Positions 41,864-54,059 of a stretch of DNA of 64,000 nucleotides are shown piece after piece (the stretch's first letter is position 1; the number at the start of each line of letters is the position of its first letter). The notes under the pieces were generated by a model. The model was not told the DNA's origin, made no database searches, and saw only the letters and a program-made list of their open reading frames with translations. Source of the stretch: Myrica gale (lineage: Eukaryota; Streptophyta; Magnoliopsida; Fagales; Myricaceae); assembly GCA_963930655.1 (NCBI GenBank), contig OZ005607.1, forward strand, positions 10,618,874-10,682,873, read 5' to 3'. Position numbers and translations under genes: made by a program.

Positions 41864-44800
41864 TTTTAGACTCCTAACCAAGTATCTACATGATCTAAGA
41901 GGATAAAGATCATGTATATTCGGGAGATATTTTTCTCTCATAATAGAACTTCATGACTCAGTTAAGAGTTAGACTTCCAATAGAACTGTGGTTCCTAAAC
42001 TCATATAAATAGTCAAGTACTCCCCTTCATATTTTCTGAAGCTAGAATTGTTCTCCTGATACTCAATTCCTCTTGAGATCTAACTTGGTCGTTGAAGACT
42101 TCATCCGAGGTCACCCCTCCTCGGTGACTTTTGCAGGATTGATCGACTTCAATTCTGTGGTGATTCTTGATATCATCAGTTGACGTCGTCTGTGAGAATT
42201 TCTCGAACAAAGTCATCTCCTAGATGATCTGACGTTCCTTGTTCAAGCGATGCCTTCTACGCCAGACGATCAGAACGGTGCCGTGAAATCCGGCTTGTGG
42301 ATGATACCTTGTTGGTCTCCCTGGCCAAGAACGTAGAAAGCCTTGTCCGTAGGCTCGAGGGGCCTCCTCCGCCTCTGCCTCCGCCTCTACCAGCAGCCCC
42401 TCCCAAGTCTCGAGCTTTCATCCCTCATCGTGAAGGGTCAGACAAGATTCACTCGGCCTCTCGCTCCACTACTCGGTCCTCGCCTAGGAGGGACTGTGGA
42501 GACGGTCGGCATGATGCGCTCCGTGACCAAATGATGGCTCAGGCCGAACAGATTCACCTGCTCAAGCAAAAATGGCCAGTTTTGGAGTCCTCAAAGACAG
42601 GTGGCATCGCCGCTCTATCACAACTTGAGAGTTCCCCGTTCGCTGCAAAGGTGCTCGCATGCCCATTGCCTCAACGATTCCAACCACCAGCTATTAACCT
42701 TTTTGACGACTCGGGAGATCCATGTGACCATATTGAGATCTTTTGTCTCCACATGCATGTGCAATCCTATGATGATCCAGTTCTCTGTCGGGCTTTCTCC
42801 TTAACCTTGAAGGGACCAGCACAACAATGGTTCTCTGCTCTGCCATAGGATCCGTTGAAGATTTCGACACACTCAGTGCGCTGTTCGCAAGCCATTTTGT
42901 CTCTGATTTGGAAGCTCAAGAGATCGTTCTCTTACCTCTTCAGCATTAAGCAAGCACCCAAGGAAAGCTTGCGGCTCTACCTTGCTCGATTCAACTGTGA
43001 AGCTGTCTCCATCTCGTGCGCCACCAACGAGACCAAACTCGTGGCCCTGACCACCGGCCTAGAGCCTATCAACTTCCTCAAATATCTCCTCAGGAAAAAC
43101 TCGACCAATTTCGGGGACGTCATAAGGGAGGCTTAAGATCACATGGACTATGATGACATGTTCTCTACTCAGGTTGGCCACCCTATACCCGAGCAGCCCA
43201 AGCCTAAGAAATGCGATCAGGAGCATGATTGTTCACGTTCCAGGGAGCAGAACCAACGGTCGACCAGGTTTGATTCACGGCCAGAAAGAGAGAACAGGGC
43301 AGCACTTCTGTTCACTGCCCTCAACGCAACCCCCAGAGAAATACTCATGTATATCAAGCATGACCCGAGCGTGAAGTGGCCTCAAAAACTCCATGGACAT
43401 CCAGAATAGAGAGATCGTGGAGAGTACTGCGAATTTTACGAAGACTATGGTCACACAACCAATGATTGTTGGGAGTTGAAAAAGCAAATTGAGTATTTGC
43501 TACAGAAGGGCAAACTCCGTCGTTTCATCTTGGAACACAGTGCTCGACCCGGAGGCAGTGAACGGAGTCCGCGACGGGAGCGTCAACAGGTGGTTAATAG
43601 CACAGCGGATCAGGGCGACCTACCTCCCCCACCTCCTCGAGGTTTGGTAGGAACAATAATGGGTGGACACAATATTTGAGGGCCCAAGCAGAAGAGCACA
43701 GAAGAGCTACGTGCGCGAAGCTCAGCACTAGCAGGTGTTCCTTACCGAGAAGCCCTAGAAGAAACCCCGAAACAGAAGATGTACCTATCGCCTTTACCGA
43801 GGCTGATGTTGTGGGGGTGATACAGCCACATAATGATTTCATCTTCATTAAGGTCTTGGTCGCTAATTTTGTTTTCAGAAGGGTGCTGGTGGACAATGGT
43901 AGCTCCGCTGATATCTTGGTTTCCAACGCTTATGCATAGTTGAGATTGGAGGATTCCCCACTCTTACCGTCTCCTACAGAGTTGTTCGGTAAAGCTTCTC
44001 CTCACTATGAGAAATCATCCCACGTCAGTTACAACATCGGTTAACTTCCTGGTGGTGAACGCGTCATCATCCTACAATGTCATCATTGGCAGGACTAGCC
44101 TAGTTGTCCTCCATGACATATCCTCTGTTTACCACCTCACGATAAAGTTCTCCACCTCTCAGAGAACGGGTGTGGTCAAGGGGTACCAAAAGGTTGCTCA
44201 TGATTGGTATTACTCAGCAATGAAAGGTCACGACAGACCTAACTCCTGCCAGATGGTCAGCCGCACTAATAGTGTGGTCGCTGATGTTGAATTTTTAGCC
44301 CAAGTTGGAGAAGACAGGGTCTGAGAAGCGGCAAACATAAGGAATCACAATTAGCTGCGACAAATGGAGAGGTATTATAATGCCAAAATTAAAACCAAAA
44401 GATTCGCGGTAGGCGATTTGGTCCTCCGAGATATTCTCCCACAATGGATCCAGTGGAAGGAAATCACCATGCTAAATGGGAATGCCCGTATAAATATGTG
44501 AAAACCACCCGACCAGGCTCTTACCACTTGGAAAACTTGCAGGGGAAACGTCTCATTCTCCCTGGAATGTTGCTCATTTGAAGAAATACTACTTATAGGA
44601 AAGTGTTGGACATACATCACTTATCTTATTCGTAATAATTGACACTACTATTTCCTATTTTATTATTTATTCCCTTAAATGGCTTGATGGAATGTTACAG
44701 TACTAAGGAATCTCGAGTTCCCTGCTCGGAACTAGATCTCAGCTGCACTTGAACTCCATCCGGCATCTTGCTTTGGACTAGATCTCAACAGTGGTCCAAC

Positions 44801-44935
44801 TCCAACGAGTACCCTGCTCGGGACCAAATTTCAGCAGCGGTCGAACTCCAACGAGTACCCTGCTCAGGACTAGATCTCAGCAACGGTCGAACTCCAGCCA
44901 GTACCCTTCGAACAGAACCCAGAGCGTCGAGTGCA
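41864..44935 (+). mobile_element. Ty3/gypsy retrotransposon fossil, first piece (leader, gag, protease, integrase end, minisatellite)
   Basis: A leader with tatataaata-like promoter text near 42004 and a degenerate primer-binding region near 42180 (ttgacgtcgtctgtgagaat) is followed by gag (42240-43500: SLAKNVESLVRRLEG, INLFDDSGDPCDHIEIF, then GPAQQWFSALP), a protease box near 43890 (VLVDNGSSADIL), and an integrase-end piece near 44360 (MERYYNAKIKTKRFAVGDLV). RT and RNase H are not seen. A 46-bp tandem repeat ends it. Broken at several points. Family by gag and protease motifs; lineage not assigned. Confidence 0.88.
44720..44935 (+). repeat. 46-bp minisatellite in gypsy 3' region
   Basis: About five copies of a unit reading gaactccaacgagtaccctg then ctcgggactagatctcagca then gcggtc. 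The same unit recurs at 45905-46268. The array belongs to the retroelement's end region. Confidence 0.92.
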
Positions 44936-45088
44936 ATTTTTCTATTTTATAATATTCCACAAAGTAACTTTATGTCAGTTTATTTTAAAAAGTTTATAGT
45001 ATATAGGCATTGTAATTTCTAGGCAACTACTTGCCGAATCTCCTAGAAAATATTATTGGCTTTATATGGTGATGGCTTGCAGTACTAA

Positions 45089-45280
45089 GGTTGTGTTTGT
45101 GTTGAAATATTTTTGGTATTAGATTTTGTGTTGGTATTGGGTTTAGTGAAAAAGTGAAGAGAGAAATAATTTTTTATATTTTTTGTAATTTTTTATATTT
45201 TTTATGGGAGAAAGAGAGATTATATTGTAGTATTTTATTAGGAGAGAAAAATATTAGTAATATTTTGGATGCAAACTGAC
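45089..45280. mobile_element. MITE, family A
   Basis: Begins ggttgtgtttgtgttgaaat and shares ggtattgggtttagtgaaaa and tattttattaggagagaaa with the other copies. The right end gcaaactg is degenerate. It lies between the two gypsy pieces. Confidence 0.8.
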
Positions 45281-45299
45281 TTTTGTCAACTCGTCTGCC

Positions 45300-46268
45300 C
45301 TGTTTCGTGTTATATATATACCCCTCCTCGATGACTTTTGCAGGATTGATCGACTCCAGTTCTGTGGTGATTCTTGATATCATCAGTTGACGTCGTCTGT
45401 AAGAATTTCTCGAACAAAGTCATCTCCTAGATGATCTAACGTTCCTTGTTCAAACGATGTCTTCTACTCCAGACGATCAGAACGGTGCCGTGAAATCCGG
45501 CGTTGTCGTCGGCGCACCGCTTATGGATGTTACCTTGTTGGTCTCCCTAGCCAAGAACGTAGAAAGCCTTGTCCGTAGGCTCGAGGGGCCTCCTCCGCCT
45601 CTGCCTCCGTCTCTACCAGCATCCCCTCCTAAGTCTCGAGCTTTCATCCCTCATCGTGAAGGGTCAGACGAGACTCACTCGACCTCTCGCTCCATAAATA
45701 TGTAAAAACCACCCGACCAGGCACTTACCACTTGGAAAACTTGTAGGGGAAACGTCTCCTTGTCCCTGGAATGTAGCTCATTTGAAGAAATACTACTTAT
45801 ATAGGAAAGTGTTGGACATACATCACTTATCTTATTCGTAATAATTGACATTACTATTTCCTATTTTATTATTTATTCCCTTAACTGGCTTGATGGAATG
45901 TTATAGTACTAAGGCATCTCGAGTACTCTGCTTGGAACTAGATCTCAGCAGCCCTTGAACTCCATCCAGCATCCTGCTCTAGACTAGATCTCAGCAACGG
46001 TCCAACTCCAATGAGTACCCTGCTTAGGACCAGATTTCAGCAGCGGTCCAACTCCAACGAGTACTCTGCTCGGGACTAGATCTCAGCAACGGTCGAACTC
46101 CTGTCAGTACCCTGCTCGGGACTAGATCTCAGCAGCGATAGAACTCCAGCCAGCACCTTGCTCTGGATTAGATCTCTGCAGCGGTCGAACTCCAACCAGT
46201 ACCCTGCTCGGGACTAGATCTCAGTAGCGGTCGAACTCCAGTCAGCACCCTGCTCAGGACTAGATCAC
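45300..46268 (+). mobile_element. Ty3/gypsy retrotransposon fossil, second piece of the same family
   Basis: 45310-45700 repeats the leader, primer-binding region and gag start of the first piece (MSSTPDDQNGAVKSG at 45457) at high identity. 45700-45900 repeats its integrase-end text, and 45905-46268 its minisatellite with about eight 46-bp units. It contains only the two ends of the element's coding part. Broken. The two pieces lie in the same orientation, as after unequal recombination or nested insertion. Confidence 0.85.
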
Positions 46269-46712
46269 AAATAAGCCAAAATGACATACAGAAAAACTAG
46301 GAAAAAGTTTTGATGATAACTTGAAGACAGAAGACATACTTTTAATAGGCCAGAATGACAGACAAAGATTCGGCACAAGAAGTACTAAGCACTGCCAATT
46401 GCTTTTGGTGCTCTTTCAAGTTACTATTCAGCAAAAACCGAACGACAACTGCTATCATAGGTGCACGGTACCTCTTTACAATTTGTAAGAGTTTCATGCA
46501 TGACCAGGTTTTCAATATAATCATGTGTAGCAATGGAAAGGAGGTTTTTGCTGAATAGTGACTTGAAAGAGCACCAAAAGCAATTGGCAGTGCTTAGTAC
46601 TTCTTGTGCCGAATCTTTGTCTGTCATTCTGGCCTATTAAAAGCATGTCTTCTGTCTTCAAGTTATCATCAAAACTTTTTCCTTGTTTTTCTGTCTGTCA
46701 TTCTGGCTTATT
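46267..46712. mobile_element. Foldback element, arms about 173 bp
   Basis: 46267-46440 and 46540-46712 are nearly perfect inverse copies: acaaataagccaaaatgaca and ...tgtcattctggcttatttgt, with agtactaagcactgccaatt shared within. The central 100 bp is unique. Because of the symmetry the same peptide (MTDKDSAQEVLSTANCFWCS) appears on both strands; it is not a gene. It is inserted at the end of the gypsy minisatellite. The target duplication is not clear (gatca occurs on both sides but not flush). Confidence 0.85.
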
Positions 46713-47945
46713 TGTCTTTGATCATCTCCATCTTATGTTTACTCGTCCACTGTCCTTGATGACCAAGTGAGAGGAAGGTAAGTAATAATGATGCACATAT
46801 AATGCATTATTTATTATGCATATGCCATCGTAATTTAGACAATATATATCAGGGCATCCAATCCCAAATATACCTTCAGGTAATTTAGACAAATAATATA
46901 ATGCATTATTTGTCTGCCAATTGAATGTAGCAGGGCCTCCAAGCCCAGAAATGTGTTCTGATCCTTAAAATGCGCCGAGCAACATCTTTCTGATAAGACT
47001 TCCCTTTTTTTAAAAAAAAAAAAATTATCCAGCAGGAAAACCGAAAATGTACAACATTCAGATATAGGTGCACTAAATCAATAAAGAAGACAAATCAAAC
47101 CAATCCCAACAGGAAAAGTGCCATGAACAAGATACTTATAGTACTTATAGTGCCTAACCAGAATTGCAGCGCCAGTAAAGGGCTCAAAGCAGGCCCTGTT
47201 GATATGGGCCCAAAGTAAGGGAGATTCCTATTCCTGATGTCCATATGCCTTGGCCCAAAGTAGGCATGACTTCGGAATGGGAAAACGCTGAGGAAGAAAT
47301 GTCCAACTATCAGCCGTATCGCAGTGTGATTCAGAGACCCAATAGCATGGAATTGCTTTTTATTTTCTTTTTCTAGACATACGTACTTCATATATTAATA
47401 TTCGGAAAAGAGCTACCCATAAAAATAGAATCACGACCCGAGGATTAGTGAAAAAAAAAAACTTATAAACAGATAAGACGTCTTACAATAAACTGGATCC
47501 ATAGAGCAGGTAGCCAATCCGATCACAAGTGTCAGGACCATAAACAGTCACAAAGGCGGTAAATCAACCACAAACAGGCTAAGAGGGCCGAGATACAAAC
47601 CGACCTCAAGGGCCGAGTCATAATACAAATAGATGGCATCTAACAAGCGCAAACTCCTTTCCAAGTAACCCGTCCACTTAGGAACCTCACAAACTAGGGC
47701 AGCATCAGCGAGTCGAATAAACTAAAGACCAAGAGCTGCTGGTTGATCAGAAACCACTTGTGATTGTTGAGGATCGAGCACCCATGTTCCACAACTTTAA
47801 TTGCTTTATCTATTGGAGTATCCCACGCTTATTCATCAAGCTAATACTAAAAGACACACATGCATGGAAAGGCGATACTTAGATAAGGTTCATCTGGTTC
47901 TCCTCCATTTCCAATAGGAAGTATCATCTAGCCCTCGTTAACTTC
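46713..47945. other. No gene recognised
   Basis: Phrases recur locally (aatgcattattt at about 46803 and 46898; gcagggc(a/c)tccaa). A minus-strand 98-codon frame at 47095-47391 (YFGPRHMDIRNRNLPYFGPI) has two copies of YFGP but matches nothing I know. 47420-47760 resembles untranslated retroelement sequence without a diagnostic part. Confidence 0.45.
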
Positions 47946-47949
47946 AAAG

Positions 47950-48075
47950 AGGAAAGGGGTAGTGGCAATATTTTTCATCTTTTTAAGGAAAAGGGGTAGT
48001 GGCAATATTTTGCATCCTTTTGGGAAAAAGGGGTAGTGGCGATATTTTGCTTCTTATAAGGAAAAATGGGGTTCG
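47950..48075. repeat. Tandem repeat, three copies of about 47 bp
   Basis: aaaggggtagtggcaatatt occurs at about 47954, 47992 and 48028 (last copy gcgatatt), each followed by tt.catc.tttt..ggaaa. Confidence 0.88.
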
Positions 48076-48744
48076 AGATAAGCCTCTCTTTTTTTTAAGG
48101 CAAGTAGACAGGCCAGTTGATTTTTATAATTAGGAACTGGTAGCAAGTTAACACAAATGTTGGGTTCGTAGAATAATGATATCTCTACATCAAAGACAAT
48201 TTCGGGTTACAACGTTTGGTTAATGGCTTCCCCTAGTTAGAGCTAGGCACGAACTATAGATTTTTTATTTTGTGAGGGAGGAAAAGAGTCTCGACAAATC
48301 CCCACCCTCCATGTCCAAACATCCCAATTAGCGTTGCCCATAATCTCAAAGTACAACTGCACGATTCACAACCAAATTCACCCAAAGCAGAGAAGGTCGG
48401 TGCAATTTGGAGGCCACCCCTGCACCCCAGCTACTCAATTTGGCCATGGGAACTGACCAAAACCAACCTAAGAAGGTTAATTAGTGCCGATCCTAAGGCT
48501 AATACCAGCTACCACATATAAGAATCCCCCAATCCCACAAAAAAGTGGAAAAGTAGAAGAGGAAATAAGAAAAGAGTGATTTAAAACGTCCAGTCTTATA
48601 TTGGATCTTTACTAGTTTGATTGGACCTTATACTTACACCAAAGAGTTACAAAAGCAATCTTGATTACTTTTTTTAAAGTGTAATTGTGGCAGTATAGGC
48701 TCTAGCTACAAGCATATGAATATTATGATCAGACTCGAGGCATC

Positions 48745-48855
48745 ATGCATGTGATTGCCAACCAACGCAAAGGAGATTGCCGTGGGTTTCGGGTACTTTG
48801 CACTTGCGGATACCGGAGACGTCCTTGCACGGGTAGCAACAGATCTTTTAGTTAG
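48745..48855 (+). pseudogene. Possible decayed defensin-like fragment
   Basis: One plus-strand frame reads GDCRGFRVLCTCGYRRRPC before a stop at 48853-48855. Plant defensins end with a gamma-core of the form G.CRGFRRRCFC..C, so the resemblance is real but short. No signal peptide or upstream cysteines could be placed in context. It is treated as a fossil at best; chance similarity is quite possible. Confidence 0.22.
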
Positions 48856-49771
48856 AGTTTCTTAGTGTGCACTCCATCGAAGATTCATTCATGGACAAAA
48901 CTTCAAATTGTTCATTGTCTGTGGGAAACGACAAACGAGGAAAGGGTGCTTTTAAATTGTAACGAACATAAAGAACCGTGAACTAGTTGCTTCTTCCTTT
49001 CTTATATATCAGCTAAAGAAAGACATAAAGTACTCCACAACCTTGGCCGGTTTTGCTTTCTTAAACAAGCAAAAATATTCGGAGATGCAGCCAAGGATGT
49101 GGCTGGTTTTTAAGGTTTCTTTCCTTCCTCTCTTTTAGCTTTTGAATAATATACGATGTCTCTGGACACATTGACTCTCTCTCTCTCTTACACATAAATA
49201 TATTAATGTCTGCATAGCTGTTTAGTGGGTGCTTGAGATGCGAATCATCCACTGATTCTGACGACCAGACCGACTTTGATGATAGACTAAACAATAAGAA
49301 GAAGATTATCCCTGTCTGACATGTCTGTGAACCTGCTAAGCGTTTAGCCAAGTACGAGAAGCATAATTATATATAGTATTCTGCATCGTGTCCCGATTCA
49401 GTTCTGCTGACTCGGCCTCCTTCTTGTTTATTATTAACCAGTTGGGGCATCTTAATCTCCTCGAAGTTTTATATTCTGAGGGAGTACTATTGTAATAATG
49501 TTTGAAGGACTAGAAAGTTCATCAATGGTTTGTTCTTATCTTTGTATATATATATTAAGTAGTAGTGGCGTCGTACGTATCAAGTGGCCACGTTGACTGT
49601 GTTCTGAACATACGTTTTTAATGGTTTCTTATGATGTTTTTTAATGCAACTAATTCGTCGGCATAGCTACTAGGAATCTGGTCTGCGTTGCAAATTAAAC
49701 TACCTTTTGCAGAAGACGGTGTTCAGATAAAAACAATGACGTATTGATGCATTATTCAACTTGACTGACTA
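48856..49771. other. No gene recognised
   Basis: The minus-strand frame 49061-49351 has a hydrophobic stretch (IIFFLLFSLSS) but no ATG in frame at its start, so it is not called. Otherwise A+T-rich single-copy-looking sequence. Confidence 0.45.
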
Positions 49772-49776
49772 GTATA

Positions 49777-50130
49777 TATTAGAATTTACACAATATGTGA
49801 AAGGTGGGTCTAACTCAACTCCAAAAGATGCTTTGAGAACTGAGAGATGTCACAACCTTATAAGTAGCACATTTACTAATTTCTCTAGTAATGTGGGACT
49901 TCCAACACGCCCCCTCAAGTATGGCGGGAGGACATCCAAGCCAACACGTGGAAACGGGTGACAGTGAGACCACAAACTAGTAACTTTGCTCTGATACCAT
50001 ATTAGAATTTACATAATATTTGAAATGTGAGTCTAACTCAACTCCAAAAGACGCCTTGAGAAGTGAGAGATGGCACAACCTTATAAGGAGCACATTTACT
50101 AATTTCTCTAGTAATGTGGGACTTCCAACA
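49777..50130 (-). mobile_element. TRIM (terminal-repeat retrotransposon in miniature), 354 bp, looks whole
   Basis: Two direct 131-bp LTRs, 49777-49907 and 50000-50130. On the minus strand they begin tgttggaagtcccacattac and end in ctaata. A primer binding site tggtatcagagc (minus, 49999-49988) touches the 5' LTR, and a purine tract acttgagggggcg (minus, 49920-49908) touches the 3' LTR. The 92-bp interior is non-coding, as in TRIMs. A perfect 5-bp target duplication gtata flanks it (49772-49776 and 50131-50135). The LTRs differ at about 9 of 131 positions (7 percent), so it is clearly older than the copia at 33935. Confidence 0.95.
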
Positions 50131-50135
50131 GTATA

Positions 50136-50412
50136 TGTTTGCAATACTGAAGTTCTATTTTGATCAGTTGGTAAAACGTTTGGATAGATTTTTTTTTTGA
50201 AAAAAAAAAAGAAAAAACCTTTTGCTTAAGCTTGAAATAGTCTAATTAAACTTTATAACATACGTACGCTATACGATTATGACGGTCATATCTATTTGAG
50301 GGTGCACACGTTAATGAATTTTGATATTTCGAAAGTTCAATATAATGAAATACTTAGTTTGTACTTTCAAAATAGTTGATTAATATATTGATTTTGGAAC
50401 ACAACACTCTAA
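50136..50412. other. No gene recognised
   Basis: A+T-rich sequence without terminal repeats or exons. Confidence 0.5.
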
Positions 50413-50608
50413 GGCTGCGTTTGTCACTAAAATTTTACACCCTTTAAAATTTTAACACAATAAAATAATACAATATAATTTATCTCTCCTCCATCAAATC
50501 ATTACTTTTCACTACAAAAAATATAAAAAATTACATTTCTTCACTTTTTCACTAAACCCAACACCTAAAATTTTAACAACACTAAAATTTTACAAAACAA
50601 AACCACCC
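50413..50608. mobile_element. MITE, family A (inverse orientation)
   Basis: ggctgcgtttgtcac on the left, caaaacaaaaccaccc on the right. The interior (tttatctctcctccatcaaa, cactttttcactaaaccca) is the inverse of the other copies. Flanked by ctaa and ttag. Confidence 0.85.
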
Positions 50609-51936
50609 TTAGAGGCACGTGTCTTCTTACTATTGATGGTGACATGTACATGTTAGCTATGTGGGATATATTTTGTTAATAATGTCAACTGAGTTGATGG
50701 AATGATCACTCCAATAAACGAAATATTCTTCGCAGACTAATAGAGAACGAAACATACCCGAAGTACCGGTTTAAGATCCAGTCATTACCCAAGCAGTAGT
50801 GAACTAATGAAGTCTTTATTTTATGAATACCGACATCCTGTACCAGGTCCTGACGAATTTGGACTAACTTTTATCGCACTTTGGCGAGCTTGATTCTACA
50901 GCAAATCGCCAAACACATGCAGGGTCTATTGCACATACATCAGGTAAGTTGTGGAAATTGTGTTACTATGGAGCATCGAACCAAGGTCTGCTAGGAGTTA
51001 GCGTTTACCCTAAATCAACTCAGGACAAAGCAAAAATATCTTCATAGCACGATTTACCATAATTTGTGACAAAAAAAAAATTCCACACAATTGACGGTTG
51101 AAATATATACACATTGCATTTCGAATTATTGATTTCGTGACATTTTATCCATCAACTACCACTCTTAGACATTTTACACTAACGATATTAAAGTTGAACG
51201 AAAATTGATATTTTGATTCATTAAATTAACAATTTGACCCTAGTCTATTGTAAATACTTCATCAATCATCGATGGATCTTTTGTCTATATAAGTTATGTG
51301 ATTATTTTATAATTTTGTATGAAATACAAGCCTTATTTTCATTCTATTATCATTGGTTTGGATGAATAATGCCTATAAAAATATATATTTTGCCCTCTCA
51401 CGATATAAATTTTTACAATTCTCATCATAAACTATAACTTTTGTCACATTTCACTCGCACCATACTTATTTTTGTCACTTCATTTCTTTATTTTAAATTT
51501 TTTTAAGGTTATTTACTGTTTTATGGGGTTAGAATTTTTAATGACAATCGAATTTTTGCCTTGTTGATATGATTGGGTTGGGGGCCATATTAATAGGGCT
51601 GGACACTCGTACCGGTACCGAAAACCAATATGTGCCCCCATTGTGGTATTGGTAACGGTGCCTGGTTTTTATCATGCGTCAGTGACCTAAGCACTAAAAT
51701 TGTTTTTTTTTTCTTTATGACGTGTAAAACGACATCACTTATCATTAAACCAAAACCGCGTCAAGAGGTTTTATTTTATTTTTTTTTTAAAAAAAAGTAT
51801 ACAACTTCGTTTGATGTCACTTAGAAGATGATGTTTTAAAAAACTTTGAAGCCCCTCAGGTCATCTCCCTCGTCTCTCTCATATTTTGGCGTATGACAAT
51901 TACCACCACCGCCTCGATAAATTCCAATACAACTTA
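50609..51936. other. No gene recognised
   Basis: 50620-51050 is less A+T-rich but gives no readable protein. 51596-51660 (agggctggacactcgtaccggtac) has the look of a hAT-like terminus without a partner. No feature is supported. Confidence 0.45.
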
Positions 51937-52144
51937 GGGGGAGTTTGTTTCTAAATTTTTCCAACCCTCAACATTTCCAAACAATCATAAAATAATACTT
52001 CTCTCCTCATTAAATTATAAAATAATATTATACTATTCAATTAAATCTTCTCTTTTCTTACTTTTCTATAAAATACTATATTTTTTCACAAACCCCAATA
52101 CCCAAAATTTTTAAAATCCTAATATTTCCACAAACAAACGCCCC
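51937..52144. mobile_element. MITE related to family A (GGGG.GTTTGTTT ends)
   Basis: Left end gggggagtttgtttctaaat; inverse of right end ggggcgtttgtttgtggaaa. The interior aaataatacttctctcctca and tactattcaattaaatcttc resembles the inverted family A copies, but the terminal bases differ, so it may be a subfamily. Confidence 0.7.
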
Positions 52145-54000
52145 GTATCAATTGCCACCAATAACAGGGTGGAGGAGGTCCCCGATTTGGAGAAACCGCC
52201 CATTGCGGTTGCACCATGAAAACTTGGAAGTTATGACCAAATCACTCAACATTCATGCTTAATAGTCTTTTCTTCCTTCTCTATTTAGGATTCTTTTCTT
52301 TTATGTGGGGTCTGTAATTAGTGCAACATACTGTTCAGAAATTCTTGATAATGTAAATTTGACCTGGACAATCGTTTAAAGGGAATCCAAAAGAGTGTGT
52401 TCTTTTTTACCAATAAGATTCTGTTTTTATTATTTGTCACGCAAATCTGTGGTGAGACACGTAACTCTTTTTCATATATATATATATATAAGGAGTGATC
52501 GGTAGGAAACCGCATACTCGTTGCGGACTCTGACGGTCGACTCGTCTCCAAGTCCGGTTCAGCATCCGACGGGGGTCGGGAATCGAGTCAGGATCGGTCC
52601 TAAATTTTCTAATGAGCCAGCCCCCAAATAGTTAGCCGAAGAATAGGAAAAATAATTTTTTAAATTTTTTTTTTTTTGCATCTAACTGGCTAACTGGGTC
52701 AATTCTATCGAAATTAACTCTCAAATTTCCGTACAAGTGATTTCCGTGTTACCAAATATATATATATATATATATATATATTCTTGTACACTGTAGATTT
52801 AATCTCTCTAAATGACAATTTAGTGAATTCACGGTGTGAACTATGTGATTTCTAACTTTCTCAATAATGAATAGGAGGTGAAAACCAACTGAAGGAGCAC
52901 AGAACCGATCAAATTGACCGATTCGGTGCTCAGTCAGTTGTCGGTCAGTTGCTTCCACCTGATGCCCATTTCAAAAGTCTCACACAACAACGAAAAAAAA
53001 ATGAAAGAGAAATAATAATTTTCCTTGAATCTCATTCACAAGTCACAACCAAGCAATGAAATTGAAAATAAGAAAGAATTTTCGCAAACAAAACACCATA
53101 CAGTTCAGCAACGCAGAGCGCTAGAAAGCAAACACAAATTTTGGGAGTACTAGATGATAATGCCAAAAAACCACCAAGTGACCAAGCGACCAATAGATTC
53201 AAGTGCCTTGCAAATCTTGTAAAAAATCACTGGGGCTGGAACCAGAAGAGAGCCTCTGATGTCTAAGCGAGAGAGATTGTAAATAAAATAATGATATGAG
53301 AACTAGTAATCAGAAGTTAGAATTAGGATGTACATACCTTATCTCTTTATAGACCTGAAGAGGTTCAATAGCAAGAGGATTGAACTGTCCGAGTGGTGAA
53401 CTCTCATTAGGAGTACAAGAGTTGGTTCCTCTTTTTCACATAATGATAAGTTAAAGACCTGATATCTTCCGAATAGGTAGAAAAGGTGAATCCCAGTATG
53501 TTGCGGAATCCCACCGTGTTTTATCCTTAATGGGCTGTCAAGGTGGTTACGAAGGTCACTGAGCCCAGACTCTTTATATTATTAGGCCAACCATATTTTA
53601 TCCCATCACTATATGTCATCCAATGTGCCCAGCCAAGCAGGTGGCAGCACACTATAGACGCCGACAAGCTCCTTCATTTGCCCCATTGGACCAAATGCTA
53701 ACCTTGGGTTGCAATTCGTCAGGGTTTTCAAGTAAGAGAGTTCACTCTCTTCGATTGCCAAGTTCAGCTAGATAGAGAGATGAGAGATCTAAGAGATAGA
53801 GCGAGAGACTTGACAGGTAGAGAGTGAGATAGGGAGAGAGGGAGATAGAGAAAGCTACAGAGGGAGAGAGCTGAAAGGGGGAAATCAGTAGCCATCAGAG
53901 AGAGAGAGAGCTGAGAGTGAGAAAGGGCTAAGGCACGAGGGAAAGGTGAGAGTACGGAGAGGGAGACATGAGAAGGGTGAATCGATTAGGTTTTTTTTCA
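52145..54000. other. No gene recognised; simple repeats
   Basis: Contains TA tracts at 52474-52491 and 52757-52781 and a GA-rich stretch (53760-53960, gagagag and agatagag runs). 52490-52600 and 52880-52960 hold ccgac/cggtc-rich text as found near hAT ends. No exon was recognised. Confidence 0.5.
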
Positions 54001-54010
54001 AAAACATATT

Positions 54011-54011
<1 letters not shown>

Positions 54012-54056
<45 letters not shown>
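54012..54056. repeat. (TA)n microsatellite
   Basis: An uninterrupted AT dinucleotide run of about 45 bases. Confidence 0.97.
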
Positions 54057-54058
<2 letters not shown>

Positions 54059-54059
54059 G

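Noticed and set aside
46342-46627. Overlapping frames on both strands giving the same peptide
   Set aside because: Produced by the symmetry of the foldback element, not by a gene.
47095-47391. 98-codon minus-strand frame with two YFGP motifs
   Set aside because: No recognised family and no supporting gene context.
49061-49351. Minus-strand frame with a hydrophobic stretch resembling a secreted small protein
   Set aside because: No ATG in frame at its start, a stop lies just upstream, and downstream residues look random; no homology recognised.
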